DNA from: Polyangiaceae bacterium
GTDB lineage: Bacteria; Myxococcota_A; Polyangia; Polyangiales; Polyangiaceae
DNA length: 64,000 nt
Reading direction: 5' to 3'
Assembly: GCA_025936115.1 (NCBI GenBank)
Contig: JAICTZ010000018.1
Coordinates: 85,346 to 149,345 of the forward strand
The notes beneath the pieces were generated by a model. The model was not told the DNA's origin, did not search any database, and saw nothing but the letters and a program-made list of their open reading frames with translations. The stretch's first letter is position 1, and the number at the start of each line of letters is the position of its first letter. Position numbers and translations under genes: made by a program. Positions 49,361-57,960 of this stretch are shown one piece after another.

Positions 49361-49560
49361 CTAGTGCTGTGTCCCCAAAATTGCGATGCAATTCTTGGGA
49401 GCGTGGCTCCGCCACGCAGCGCTGCTTCGCAGCGCTCGCAGTAGCTTGTTGCTGGGGGCGTCCCGCCCCCGCGCCGGCTTTGCCGGCGCGGCCCCCCACG
49501 CGCTCCGCGCGTGCCTAGTGCCTCCTCGAATGCATCGTTACTTACGGGACGCGGCACTAG
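49361..49560. mobile_element. 200-bp miniature element with terminal inverted repeats and five tandem hairpins
   Basis: The ends are a 15-bp inverted repeat with two mismatches (49361-49375 and 49546-49560, CTAGTGC.G.GTCCC), and the similarity extends, imperfectly, to about 30 bases including a GATGCA word on both sides. Both ends begin with CTAG, which may be a 4-bp target duplication of an IS5-type YTAR site. Inside lie five consecutive short hairpins with 3-base loops (arms 49401-49407/49411-49417, 49418-49425/49429-49436, 49454-49460/49464-49470, 49471-49478/49482-49489 and 49497-49503/49507-49513). No coding capacity. It sits between convergent genes and the TAG stop of the GH13 gene lies in the right end. 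Confidence 0.6.
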
Positions 49561-51140
49561 TCGAGCCGTACGATCACGCCGTCGTCGCCCGCGAGTGCCA
49601 GTTGCTCGGCGACGCGCTGGCCTTGCCGCTGGCGCGAGGTGCCGACGACGATCTCGCCGCCCGCCCCGAGCGCGGAGAGCGACAGCTCGGCCGGCTGTCC
49701 CCCGAGATTCAACGCCACGAGCCAGCGCCGTCCGTCGTGTTCACGCGTGTACGCGACGATGTCCCCGCCGGCGACGATCGGACGGTAGTGGCCAGCTACG
49801 AACGCCGGCTCGCTCCTGCGGAGCGCGATCAGTCTGCGGTACAAAGACAGCATCGAATCCGGATCGGCGAGCTCGCGTTCGACGTTGACGTGCTCGTAAT
49901 CGTCGGCAACCGGCAGCCAAGGTCTCCCAGTCGTAAAGCCCGCATTGTGCGCCGCCGACCACTGCATCGGCGTGCGCGCGGGGTCGCGGCTCAGGCCGAT
50001 GTTTTTCCCCTGGGGATCCTGGTACTGCTCAGGCAAGATCGGCACGTCTCGCAGGCCGAGCTCGTCGCCGTAGTAGAGCGTCGGCGTGCCGCGCAGCGTG
50101 AGGAGCAGCATGGCCGCCACCCGCGCCTGGCGGAGGCCGATGCGAGTCGCGATGCGCGCTTGGTCGTGATTGCCGAGCACCCAGTTCGGCCACGCGCCGG
50201 GCGGGAGCGCAGCCTCGTACTCGCTGACGGCCGCCGCGATATCGCTCGCGCGCCACGGGAGCACGATGAGCTGAAAGTTGAACGGCAGGTGCGCGCCGTC
50301 ACCCGCGGCCCCGTAGTAGCTCACGAGCCGACTGATCGGCAGGTAAATTTCGCCGATGAGCACGCGCCCGTCGTACTCTTCGACGACGCGCCGCATCTCG
50401 CGCACGATTTCGAACACCTCGGGCTGATCGGTCGAGTAGGCAGGGAGGAGCGTCGTGTACGGCGGCTCGCCCGCGCGGTAGTCGGGGTTCGGCGGATTGT
50501 CGCGCCACTCGGCGTCTTTGATCAGATGCCAGAGCACGTCGACGCGAAAGCCGTCGACGCCGAGCTCGAGCCAGAAGCGCATGGCCGCGTACATCTGGCG
50601 GCGCACCTCGGGATGGCGCCAGTTGAGGTCGGGCTGCTCCGGCAAAAAAGCATGATAATAATATTGGCCCGTCGTTTCGTCCCAAGTCCACGCGCTACCG
50701 CCAAAGACGCTGAGCCAATTGTTCGGCGGGCTGCCGTCCGGTTTTGCGTCCTGCCAGAGGTAGAATTGGCGCTTTTCGTTCGTGCGCGAGCTCTTCGCCT
50801 CGAGGAACCAGGGGTGCTCGTTCGACGTGTGGTTCGGGACGAAGTCGAGGATGAGCTTCATGCCGAGCGCGTGCACGCGGTGCACGAGCTCGCGCAAATC
50901 GTCGAGCGAGCCGAAGAGCGGGTGAATGTCGGTGTAGTTCGAAACGTCGTAGCCGAAATCGGCCATGGGCGAGGGATAGATGGGAGAAATCCACACGGCG
51001 TCGACGCCGAGCTCGGCGAGGTAGCCGACCCGCTCCAAAATGCCGCGTAGATCTCCGACGCCGTCGCCGTTCGAATCCGCGAACGAGCGGGGATAGATTT
51101 GGTACACGACGCCGCGCTGCCACCAGGCTTGTCCGCTCAT
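49557..51140 (-). CDS. GH13 alpha-glucosidase / oligo-glucosidase
   Basis: A 527-residue cytosolic glycoside hydrolase 13. Substrate and catalytic motifs: DGVGDLRGI and DAVWISPIYPSP, DFVPNHTS (region I), DGFRVDVLWH with nucleophile Asp201, LIGEIYLP with acid/base Glu264, and LGNHDQAR with Asp326. The architecture fits alpha-glucosidase or oligo-1,6-glucosidase rather than a secreted amylase, as there is no signal peptide. ATG overlaps the treZ stop in ATGA, so they are coupled; it may process glucan fragments with TreZ. The stop codon lies within the right end of the miniature element at 49361-49560. Confidence 0.9.
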   Translation of the reverse strand: MSGQAWWQRGVVYQIYPRSFADSNGDGVGDLRGILERVGYLAELGVDAVWISPIYPSPMADFGYDVSNYTDIHPLFGSLDDLRELVHRVHALGMKLILDFVPNHTSNEHPWFLEAKSSRTNEKRQFYLWQDAKPDGSPPNNWLSVFGGSAWTWDETTGQYYYHAFLPEQPDLNWRHPEVRRQMYAAMRFWLELGVDGFRVDVLWHLIKDAEWRDNPPNPDYRAGEPPYTTLLPAYSTDQPEVFEIVREMRRVVEEYDGRVLIGEIYLPISRLVSYYGAAGDGAHLPFNFQLIVLPWRASDIAAAVSEYEAALPPGAWPNWVLGNHDQARIATRIGLRQARVAAMLLLTLRGTPTLYYGDELGLRDVPILPEQYQDPQGKNIGLSRDPARTPMQWSAAHNAGFTTGRPWLPVADDYEHVNVERELADPDSMLSLYRRLIALRRSEPAFVAGHYRPIVAGGDIVAYTREHDGRRWLVALNLGGQPAELSLSALGAGGEIVVGTSRQRQGQRVAEQLALAGDDGVIVRLD

Positions 51141-53026
51141 CTCGTCTTCTCCCCGCAAAGGACGACCGCGGCATGCGCCGTGAGCGTCCACTTTCCATCG
51201 ACGTAGGGTACCCGGCAGCCGAGCCCGCCGTACTTCGTGTCTTCACTCGAGAGCATGACTTTCCACTCACAGCCCGCGGGCGGCGCCAAGAGCGGCTCGG
51301 GTACGGGCTCGAGCTCCAGATCGCCGCCGAGGTTCAAGACGACGAGACGATCGCCCGCCTCGCAGAAAAAGCGCAAGACGAGCGCGCACTCGCCGAGCAC
51401 GGCGCCGTGCATCGAGTCCGCCCGTTCGGCGGCAAACGCGGGGTCCTCGCGCCTGAGCGCCAAGAGCTCGCGATGCAGCGCGTAGATCGCGCCGTGGCGC
51501 GTGCGCTCCGAAAAATCGAGCTTACAGCGCTCGAACGTCGCAACGTCGCCCGGATCGTCCAGTGAGAACGTGGCCTGACTCGCGTGGACGGCTTGGAACT
51601 GTTCCAAAAATTCGCGCCGGCCCTGCGCGACCTTTTGACGGAGCTCGGCTTCGTGATCGGCAAAATACAAAAAGGGCGCGCTCGCGTCGAACTCCTGTCC
51701 CTGGAACAAGAGCGGTGTCGGCGGCGCCAGCAGCCAGAAGGTCGTGAGGGCGCGGAGGTCTGCCGCGCTCGTGAGGCGACCGATGCGATCGCCGCACAGG
51801 CTGTTCGCGATTTGATCGTGATTTTGCAGATAGCTCACGAAGTGACGGGCAGGCAGGCCGAGCGCCGGTTGGCCACGCCGCTTCTTTTGCCAAGCGTAGT
51901 GTTGGCCTTGATACAGGTAACCCCACTTCACCGCCGAGATGAGCTCCTGCGGGCTGCCGCGGTAGTCCGCGTAATAGGCCTCGTGGCGCCCCGTGACCGC
52001 GACCCGAGCGGCGTGGTGGAAGTCGTCGTTCCAGAGGGCGTCGCAGCCGTAGCCGCCCGTTGCCGTCGATGCGACGAGGCGGCTGTCTTGCGGCTCGTTT
52101 TCCGCGGAAATGTAGATGTTTCGCTGCTGCGCTCTGCCCGCCGCTCGCGCGCGCTCGGTCACCTCGGCGAGGACGTGGCGCGGTGATGAGTCGAGGATCG
52201 TCTGCGTGGCGTCGAGCCTGAGCCCGTCGAAGCGGTACTCGTCGATCCAATAGCCGGCGTTCTCGCAAAAGAATTCGCGAACGGGCGCACTTTCCGACCC
52301 GTCGAAGTTGAGCGCCTCACCCCATTCGTTCGCGTAGCGATCGGTGAAGTACTGCGGAGAAAAGCACTTGAGATAATTCCCGTCCGGCCCCAAATGATTG
52401 TAGACGACGTCCAAAATCACCGCGAGGCGGTGACCGTGCGCCGCGTCGATGAAGGCCCTGAGCTCATCGGGACGGCCGTACAGGTGCGAGGGCGACCAGA
52501 GGTCCACGCCGTCGTAGCCCCAGCCGAAGCGGCCGGGGAACTCGGCGAGCGGCATGAGTTCCAGGGTGGTAATGCCGAGTGCCTGGAGCTCGGCGAGCTC
52601 GCGCATCGCCGCGGCATAGGTGCCCTCGCGCGTGAAGGTGCCCACGTGGAGCTCGTAGAGCACCTGGCCCCGAGAAGGTGCTCCCGGAAAATCCGGGTGC
52701 TTCCAGGCATAGCTCTGCGCGTCGATCACTTCAGACGGGCCGTGCGGGCCGCGGGGTTGGAAGCGTGACGCGGGATCGGGATAGAGCTTGGTCCCGCCGT
52801 CGACGCGCAAGCTGTAGAGCGCGCCCGGGGCGAGGCCGGGGATGAGCGCCTCGAAGTAGCCTCCCGCTTTCGTTTCGAGTGCGTGGCTCCGTCCCGCGCG
52901 ATCGTCATCGAGCACGCGCTCCACGACTTCGAGGCGCTTTGCCGCGGGTGCCCAGACGCGGAAGTGAGTGCCGCGCTGGCCAACGGGCTCAGCGCCGATC
53001 GCGAAGCGTCGCTTGAAATCCGTCAA
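51137..53026 (-). CDS. treZ: Malto-oligosyltrehalose trehalohydrolase (TreZ)
   Basis: A roughly 629-residue GH13 enzyme that releases trehalose from malto-oligosyltrehalose. Segments in order: N-terminal carbohydrate-binding-type domain (RRFAIGAEPVG, FRVWAPAAKRLEVV), the TreZ-specific GVDLWSPSHLYGRP and DVVYNHLGPDGNYL, FDGLRLDATQTI with the nucleophile Asp, ISAENEPQ with acid/base Glu and LQNHDQIANS with the third Asp. Start is uncertain: the TTG at 53026 matches the usual TreZ N-terminus, while the ATG at 53122 adds an Arg-rich stretch. TreY, the partner that makes malto-oligosyltrehalose, is not in this window. Confidence 0.88.
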   Translation of the reverse strand: MTDFKRRFAIGAEPVGQRGTHFRVWAPAAKRLEVVERVLDDDRAGRSHALETKAGGYFEALIPGLAPGALYSLRVDGGTKLYPDPASRFQPRGPHGPSEVIDAQSYAWKHPDFPGAPSRGQVLYELHVGTFTREGTYAAAMRELAELQALGITTLELMPLAEFPGRFGWGYDGVDLWSPSHLYGRPDELRAFIDAAHGHRLAVILDVVYNHLGPDGNYLKCFSPQYFTDRYANEWGEALNFDGSESAPVREFFCENAGYWIDEYRFDGLRLDATQTILDSSPRHVLAEVTERARAAGRAQQRNIYISAENEPQDSRLVASTATGGYGCDALWNDDFHHAARVAVTGRHEAYYADYRGSPQELISAVKWGYLYQGQHYAWQKKRRGQPALGLPARHFVSYLQNHDQIANSLCGDRIGRLTSAADLRALTTFWLLAPPTPLLFQGQEFDASAPFLYFADHEAELRQKVAQGRREFLEQFQAVHASQATFSLDDPGDVATFERCKLDFSERTRHGAIYALHRELLALRREDPAFAAERADSMHGAVLGECALVLRFFCEAGDRLVVLNLGGDLELEPVPEPLLAPPAGCEWKVMLSSEDTKYGGLGCRVPYVDGKWTLTAHAAVVLCGEKTR

Positions 53027-53304
53027 GATTGGTCTCGACCGCGCGTGCAAGCGCGGTGCCAGGGCGGCCCACGTTCGAGCTCGTCCGCGTCTTCGCGCGA
53101 GAAGCTCGAGTGATCGCGTCACGGCCTACGGCGCCATCTGACACGTCCGTGGCAGAACGCTCAACCAGGCGTTTCGGCCGCCGCCCCCTCAACGTAGCTC
53201 GCGCACTCGCGAGCTCGAAGTCGCGACTCTACTCGGTATTAAAGGTTTTGGCACCGTGGCACGTCTCCTGCACTCGGCGTCCCGGCTTGCACAAGCGATC
53301 CTCG

Positions 53305-54579
53305 ATGCTGCGTGACGCGATCGATACGGGAGGGTTCCTTTGGCTCACTGGTATCGACAACACGTTCATCACCGCTCCGAACCCGCGTACCGGGCGTGCG
53401 CTCGACGAATACGAGCTCACCCAACACTACGCGCGCTGGCACGCCGACCTCGGGCTCATGGCCGAGCTCGGCGTCAGGGCAGCACGCTATGGCTTGCCGT
53501 GGCATCGCGTGAACCCCGCTCGGGGGCGCTGGGACTTTAGCTGGGCCGACGCCACGATCGAACGCCTGCTCGAGCTCGGCATCGAACCCGTCCTCGACCT
53601 TGTGCATTACGGAGTGCCGACCTGGATCGAGGGCGCGTTCCTGAATCCCGATTACCCGGCGCGGGTCGAGGAATACGCGGCAGCAGTCGCGGAACGGTTC
53701 CGGGACCGAGTTCACGCCTTCACGCCGTTGAACGAACCGCGCATCACCGCGTGGTACGGCGGCAAGCTCGGTTGGTGGCCGCCCTTTCGTCGGGGCTGGC
53801 CGGGCTTTCTCGAAGTACTTTTTGCGGCATGCCGCGGCATAGCGCGGACCTCGCGCGCGATCTCCGCGAGCGATCCGCTCGCGACGGTGCTGCACGTCGA
53901 CGCGGGTGATCTGTATCTGGCCGCGGACGAAGAGGCGCGCGTCGAAGCCGAACGGCTCGAGCAGATCGCCTTTCTGCCGCTCGATCTCCTGAGCGGTCGC
54001 GTCGACGCCACGCATCCGCTCTGTTCCTGGCTCCTCGCGCAAGGGGTCTCCGAGGCGTCGTTGCGTGAGTTTCACGAAGCCCCGCTCGCGCTCGACGCCA
54101 TCGGCATCAATGCCTATCCACTGTTGTCGCTCAAGGTGCTGTCGCGGTTACGGGGTCGCTCGCGCGTGACGACGCCGTACGCCGGACCCCAAATCATCGA
54201 GCAGCTCGCGGCGCTCTACTACACCCGTTACGGCCGGCCACTCGTGCTGAGTGAAACGGCGAGCGACGGCAGCGTCGAGCGGCGCGCAGCGTGGCTCGAG
54301 TCGTCGGTCGCCGCCGTGGCGCGAGCGCGCGCGTGTGGCGTGCCGATCGTGGGTTACACGTGGTGGCCGCTCTTCGCGCGGGTCGCCTGGGCGTATCGGC
54401 AGGGTTCGCGCCCCATCGCTTCGTACTTGAAGCAGATGGGACTCTGGGATTTGTCGCCGGGAAAACGCGGACTCGAGCGCGTGCGCACGCGGCTCGTCGA
54501 ACGCTACCGCGAGCTTGCCGAGAGCGGCGCGGCGGCCGTAGGTCCCCTCGCACGCAATCTGACCGCTACGCGCGCGTGA
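53305..54579 (+). CDS. GH1-like family glycosidase
   Basis: A 424-residue (beta/alpha)8 glycosidase without signal peptide. It has the GH1/clan A layout: MAELGVRAARYGLPWHRVNP, the acid/base Glu144 in TPLNEPRITAW, and a nucleophile candidate Glu317 in LVLSETASDG, where GH1 has ENG. VGYTWWPLFARVAWAYRQ is the usual C-terminal aromatic part. The substrate is unknown. Start at the ATG at 53305, since the frame before it has no homology and overlaps nothing. It is divergent from treZ. Confidence 0.78.
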   Translation: MLRDAIDTGGFLWLTGIDNTFITAPNPRTGRALDEYELTQHYARWHADLGLMAELGVRAARYGLPWHRVNPARGRWDFSWADATIERLLELGIEPVLDLVHYGVPTWIEGAFLNPDYPARVEEYAAAVAERFRDRVHAFTPLNEPRITAWYGGKLGWWPPFRRGWPGFLEVLFAACRGIARTSRAISASDPLATVLHVDAGDLYLAADEEARVEAERLEQIAFLPLDLLSGRVDATHPLCSWLLAQGVSEASLREFHEAPLALDAIGINAYPLLSLKVLSRLRGRSRVTTPYAGPQIIEQLAALYYTRYGRPLVLSETASDGSVERRAAWLESSVAAVARARACGVPIVGYTWWPLFARVAWAYRQGSRPIASYLKQMGLWDLSPGKRGLERVRTRLVERYRELAESGAAAVGPLARNLTATRA

Positions 54580-55120
54580 AGGTGCCGACGAGCTCGCCGT
54601 AGGCGATGACGTGGCCGTCCATCGCCTCGAGCACCTGGCTTCTGCCTTTGCCGCGGTCGAGCGCGAGGGGCGAGTCGAGGGCGAAGAGTTGAAAGTGGTA
54701 GTGATGTTGACCGTGCCCGGGCGGTGGCGCTGCCGGTGCGAATTCGTCCTTGAGCTTACTATTTTGGCCCTCGCGCGCGTGCTTGACGCTCTCGCCGTCG
54801 AGCGTGCGTGCTTCGGCTTGAACGTCGTAAACGAGCCAGTGCACGAACGGCTCGGCGAGCGGCGCGTCGGGATCCTCGCAGAGCAAGACGAGCTCGCGGG
54901 TTTGTGCCGGCGGTTCACTCCAGCGTAACGGCGGAGGGACCCCTTCTCCGTCCACGGTGCAGCGAGCCGGTAATGGCGCCCCGTCCTCGAACCAATCACT
55001 CGTGACGGACAGTTTGGGAACGGCCAGATCGAAACGCCGGGACGCGAGTTTTTCCGTCCCGGCGCGCACGGGCGCGAGCGCTTCGCCGGCGATACGAGCG
55101 ACTCGACGAGAGAGGGTCAT
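54566..55120 (-). CDS. YbhB/YbcL (PEBP) family protein
   Basis: A 184-residue protein of the phosphatidylethanolamine-binding/Raf kinase inhibitor-like family. The ligand-site motifs CEDPDAPLAEPFVHWLVYDV and HGQHHYHFQLFALDSPL (in parts) are present. The N-terminus (MTLSRRVARIAGEALAPVRAG) is basic but has no clear signal. Start at the ATG at 55120; the longer open frame to 55333 overlaps the promoter of the divergent lipoprotein. The 3' end overlaps the convergent GH1-like gene by 14 bases. Confidence 0.88.
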   Translation of the reverse strand: MTLSRRVARIAGEALAPVRAGTEKLASRRFDLAVPKLSVTSDWFEDGAPLPARCTVDGEGVPPPLRWSEPPAQTRELVLLCEDPDAPLAEPFVHWLVYDVQAEARTLDGESVKHAREGQNSKLKDEFAPAAPPPGHGQHHYHFQLFALDSPLALDRGKGRSQVLEAMDGHVIAYGELVGTFTRA

Positions 55121-55352
55121 GCTCCACTGAAGAGCAAATGGCGTACCGTGGAGCGTCCCGGGGCGATTTGCCGTCATTTCGAGCGCAGAGCTGCCCGTAT
55201 TGCCGACTCCGGAGTGCCGACTGGGGCGCGAAAGTGCAAATACTTGCAAGGTCGTGCCGAGATTGGACGCCGATTGGTTACAAAGTCCGAGGTGTAAATG
55301 ATACACGGTGGTCGCCGCGTTACTGCGCGGCAATCCTGGAGGATTATCGAAT

Positions 55353-55922
55353 ATGGCCTTTTCCCGAACGAGCGTTGGTCTTCTCCTGGCGGCAGGCGTC
55401 TGCGTTGCGACCGCATGTGGCGGTGACGACGACTCATCGCCGCCTACTCACACTGCCGGCAAATCCGGGAGCGGTGGAAAAGGCGGCTCTGCGGGAAGCA
55501 GCGCAGGCAAAGGCGCCGCCGCGGGCCGTGCTGGCGCTGGCGCTGGCGCTGGCACGGGCGGGTCGGCCGGCACGAGCGCTACAGGTGGTACGGGCACCGG
55601 CGGGACCTCCGGCGCGGGCCCATCGGGCGGCCGCGGCTTCGGATTCGGCGGCAGCGGCTTCGGCGGACGCGCCACGGGCGGCCGCAGCGCTGGGGGCAGT
55701 GGCAACAACGGCGGTCGCAACACCGGTGGTCGCAACAACGGCTTCGGTGGCCAGGCAGTCGGCGGGCAGCAGACGGGTGGCGTCACTTCCGGCGGCCGCA
55801 GCGGCGCCGGTGGACGCGCTGGTAGCAGCGGCACCAGTGGTAGCGGCACGGCCGGAGAAGTATCGAACGCAGGACAAACGGGTGAGGCCGGTGCTGGTGC
55901 CGGCGGCCAAGGCGGCGCCTGA
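55353..55922 (+). CDS. Gly/Ser/Ala-rich lipoprotein
   Basis: A 189-residue secreted lipoprotein. The signal MAFSRTSVGLLLAAGVCVATACGG gives a lipobox ending at Cys22. The mature chain is a low-complexity run of Gly, Ser, Ala and Thr (repeats of GG plus S/T/A/R/N) with almost no other residue, a style common in Polyangiales surface proteins. No fold predicted. A GGAGG site stands 10 bases before the ATG, which decides the start over 55308. Confidence 0.72.
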   Translation: MAFSRTSVGLLLAAGVCVATACGGDDDSSPPTHTAGKSGSGGKGGSAGSSAGKGAAAGRAGAGAGAGTGGSAGTSATGGTGTGGTSGAGPSGGRGFGFGGSGFGGRATGGRSAGGSGNNGGRNTGGRNNGFGGQAVGGQQTGGVTSGGRSGAGGRAGSSGTSGSGTAGEVSNAGQTGEAGAGAGGQGGA

Positions 55923-55949
55923 GGGCGTGTTCGGCGGCCGGCGGCGCGT

Positions 55950-56480
55950 TCAGCGCTCGTCGGCGCCGGGCGTCTCGTATTCGAGACGAACGAGTTCGAG
56001 CTCTTCTTCGCCTTGAGGCGTGCGCACGAGCGCCGCTTCGCCCGTGCGTTTGCCTAGGAGCGCCCGAGCGAGCGGCGCTACGAACGCAATGCGACCCTCG
56101 CTCGCGTTTGCTTCGTCGACGCCGACGATCTGATACGTGCGCAGGGCGCCCGCGGGATTTCGCACCGTGACGCGCGCGCCGAAACGCACTTCGTTCGGTG
56201 GCTGTTCGGCTGGCGCTACGAGCTCTGCCGACCCGATGCGTGCTTCGAGCTCGGCCAACCGTTCACTGACGGCCGCCGCCGCTCGGCTGCGCTCAGGATC
56301 GGACGGCGTGTCCCCGGTTCGCACGTGCAAGAGCTCCGCCGTGAGTGCGACGAGCTCCGCGCGCAGCGCGGCGAGTCCCCGCGGCGTGACGTAGTTCGGT
56401 ACTCCAGCGGGCAGCGGCGCGCGCCGCGGCACGACGAGCGGCTCGCCCTGATCGTCATCTTTCGTGAAGGCCTTGCTCAC
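55950..56480 (-). CDS. greB: GreA/GreB-like transcription factor
   Basis: A 176-residue relative of GreB. It starts MSKAFTKDDDQGEPLVVPRR and has PLPAGVPNYVTPRGLAALRAEL, then a shortened coiled-coil arm (VSERLAELEARIGSAELV), and a C-terminal FKBP-like domain with RFGARVTVRN and YQIVGVDEANASEGRIAF. Gre factors rescue arrested RNA polymerase; the tip residues of the arm are not clearly the usual Asp-Glu pair, so it may be a Gre-like regulator. It is downstream of the vWA gene on the same strand. Confidence 0.82.
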   Translation of the reverse strand: MSKAFTKDDDQGEPLVVPRRAPLPAGVPNYVTPRGLAALRAELVALTAELLHVRTGDTPSDPERSRAAAAVSERLAELEARIGSAELVAPAEQPPNEVRFGARVTVRNPAGALRTYQIVGVDEANASEGRIAFVAPLARALLGKRTGEAALVRTPQGEEELELVRLEYETPGADER

Positions 56481-56532
56481 GCAGCCTCGTGCCCCGGTTG
56501 GCCAGCCCTGCGCAGCAAGCGCGCGGCGGTGC

Positions 56533-57888
56533 TCAGCGTGGCTCGACCATCACGGTGCGGCAGCCGAAGAGGATTTCGACTTTGGCTCCGACGTCTTCCT
56601 GGGCTGCCTTGCATGCGTCGCCGCAGAGCAGAATGCTGCTCCCGTCGGAGGAGTATTGCCAGCCTTGGTTGCAGGCGGTCTTCGACGGATCGCGGCCAAT
56701 CGTTCGGACAGGGCCGTCGCTCGGGGTAAAGAGGACGTTGACGAGACCGGGGTCGAGCGTGCGCATGTTCGGCGGTGTGGGAATTGGGTACTCGCACGAG
56801 CGGAGACTCGTCGCGACTTGGTCGAGCGCGGCGGCGAGCCCTTTGGCGAGGTCGGGCTCGGCCGTCATGTCGAGATGGCAGTAGATGGGGCCGTCGTCGG
56901 AGCAGTCGGCGGGCGCGGTGCCGCCTTTGCGCGCGAGCGCCGAAAGGACGCTGCGTGTGTCTTCACTCCCCGGCGAGCCGATGACGAACGTGCGAATACC
57001 TTGTGCAAGTGCGGTCGCCGCATCGTCGATGAGCGGCCCGGAGTCTACGGGCAGGTTATCCTCCGTGCACTCGCAGTCGAGCGTGCACGTCGGGGTTCCG
57101 TCGGTGATGAGCAGGAGGAACCTGTTGCCCGGCGAATCCGTCTTGTCGAGTTGCTCGAGGCCGAACAGATACGCTCCTTCGGTCGGTGTCGCGCCGTTCG
57201 GGACGACCGCGTCGAGTGCCTTGGCCCAGTCACTCCGCTGTTTGGAAGACGGCGCGCCGAGCACGCCGAGCGGAAGAGCGACTTCGTTCCTGAGGCACAA
57301 GCTGTCTGGGTCGTCATCGGTCGTGTCCGGAAAGAACGTCGCGCCGAGCGTGATGTCGTCGGAGAGCGAGTCCACGGCGTTCTGTAGTGCGCCGCGCGTG
57401 ATCTCCCACTTCGTCGCGCCGGGCGGCTTGGAGTCGTCCGGTGTGACCGGTGCCCAACCAGGCGGCCAATCCATCGATCCGCTCGTGTCGATGACGAGCT
57501 CTAAGACCGAGGGTATCGCTTCCACGGTATCGGTGCTGAGCGCACACGCGTCGTTGGGATCGAGCGACGGCGCGCCGGCCGCTCCCGCCATGCCGGTCGA
57601 TTCCGTCCGGTCCCCGCCAGCAGCGCCGCTCTCTCCCACGCCGATCGTGACGCCGGTGCCGCCCGTGGTGGTGCTCGTGCTGCCGCCGGCGTTCGAGCCG
57701 CCGCTCGTCGCGCCGCGGCCGCTCGTACCGCTCGCACCCATCGTCGCCCCACCGCTACCCGCTGCGCCGCCCGTCGGACCCGAGGAGCTGGTGCACGCTT
57801 GCGCCACGGCAGCGGCAACGAGCGACCCCGCAGCCAGTGCCGTCAGGGAGCGCAGCTTGGAATCACGCGCGGAGTAAAGCTGCAGCAT
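56533..57888 (-). CDS. von Willebrand factor A domain lipoprotein
   Basis: A 451-residue surface lipoprotein. Signal ends AQACTSS (Cys32). Residues 35-105 are a Gly/Ser/Thr-rich linker. The vWA domain starts near 125 with MIDAS metal site DTSGS (134-138), the Thr in ATPTEGAY and Asp in LLLITDGTPTC. Between are two Cys pairs (LDCECTED). The C-terminal part has further Cys (SCEYPIPTPPNM, LLCGDACKAAQ). Such proteins bind ligands on the cell surface; the target is unknown. Confidence 0.85.
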   Translation of the reverse strand: MLQLYSARDSKLRSLTALAAGSLVAAAVAQACTSSSGPTGGAAGSGGATMGASGTSGRGATSGGSNAGGSTSTTTGGTGVTIGVGESGAAGGDRTESTGMAGAAGAPSLDPNDACALSTDTVEAIPSVLELVIDTSGSMDWPPGWAPVTPDDSKPPGATKWEITRGALQNAVDSLSDDITLGATFFPDTTDDDPDSLCLRNEVALPLGVLGAPSSKQRSDWAKALDAVVPNGATPTEGAYLFGLEQLDKTDSPGNRFLLLITDGTPTCTLDCECTEDNLPVDSGPLIDDAATALAQGIRTFVIGSPGSEDTRSVLSALARKGGTAPADCSDDGPIYCHLDMTAEPDLAKGLAAALDQVATSLRSCEYPIPTPPNMRTLDPGLVNVLFTPSDGPVRTIGRDPSKTACNQGWQYSSDGSSILLCGDACKAAQEDVGAKVEILFGCRTVMVEPR

Positions 57889-57960
57889 GCGACCGGCTGA
57901 AGCATGGCTCGCGCCAACGGAAAACGTGGCGAAGTGCCTCGATCTAGCCCGCTCGCGCCG

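Noticed and set aside
49361..49560. CRISPR-like array
   Set aside because: The repeated units are hairpins of different sequence without equal spacers or a common repeat.
55448..55849. Pro-rich minus-strand frame over the Gly-rich lipoprotein
   Set aside because: It is the mirror of Gly codons (GGC read as GCC and CCG); the plus frame has a signal and ribosome site.
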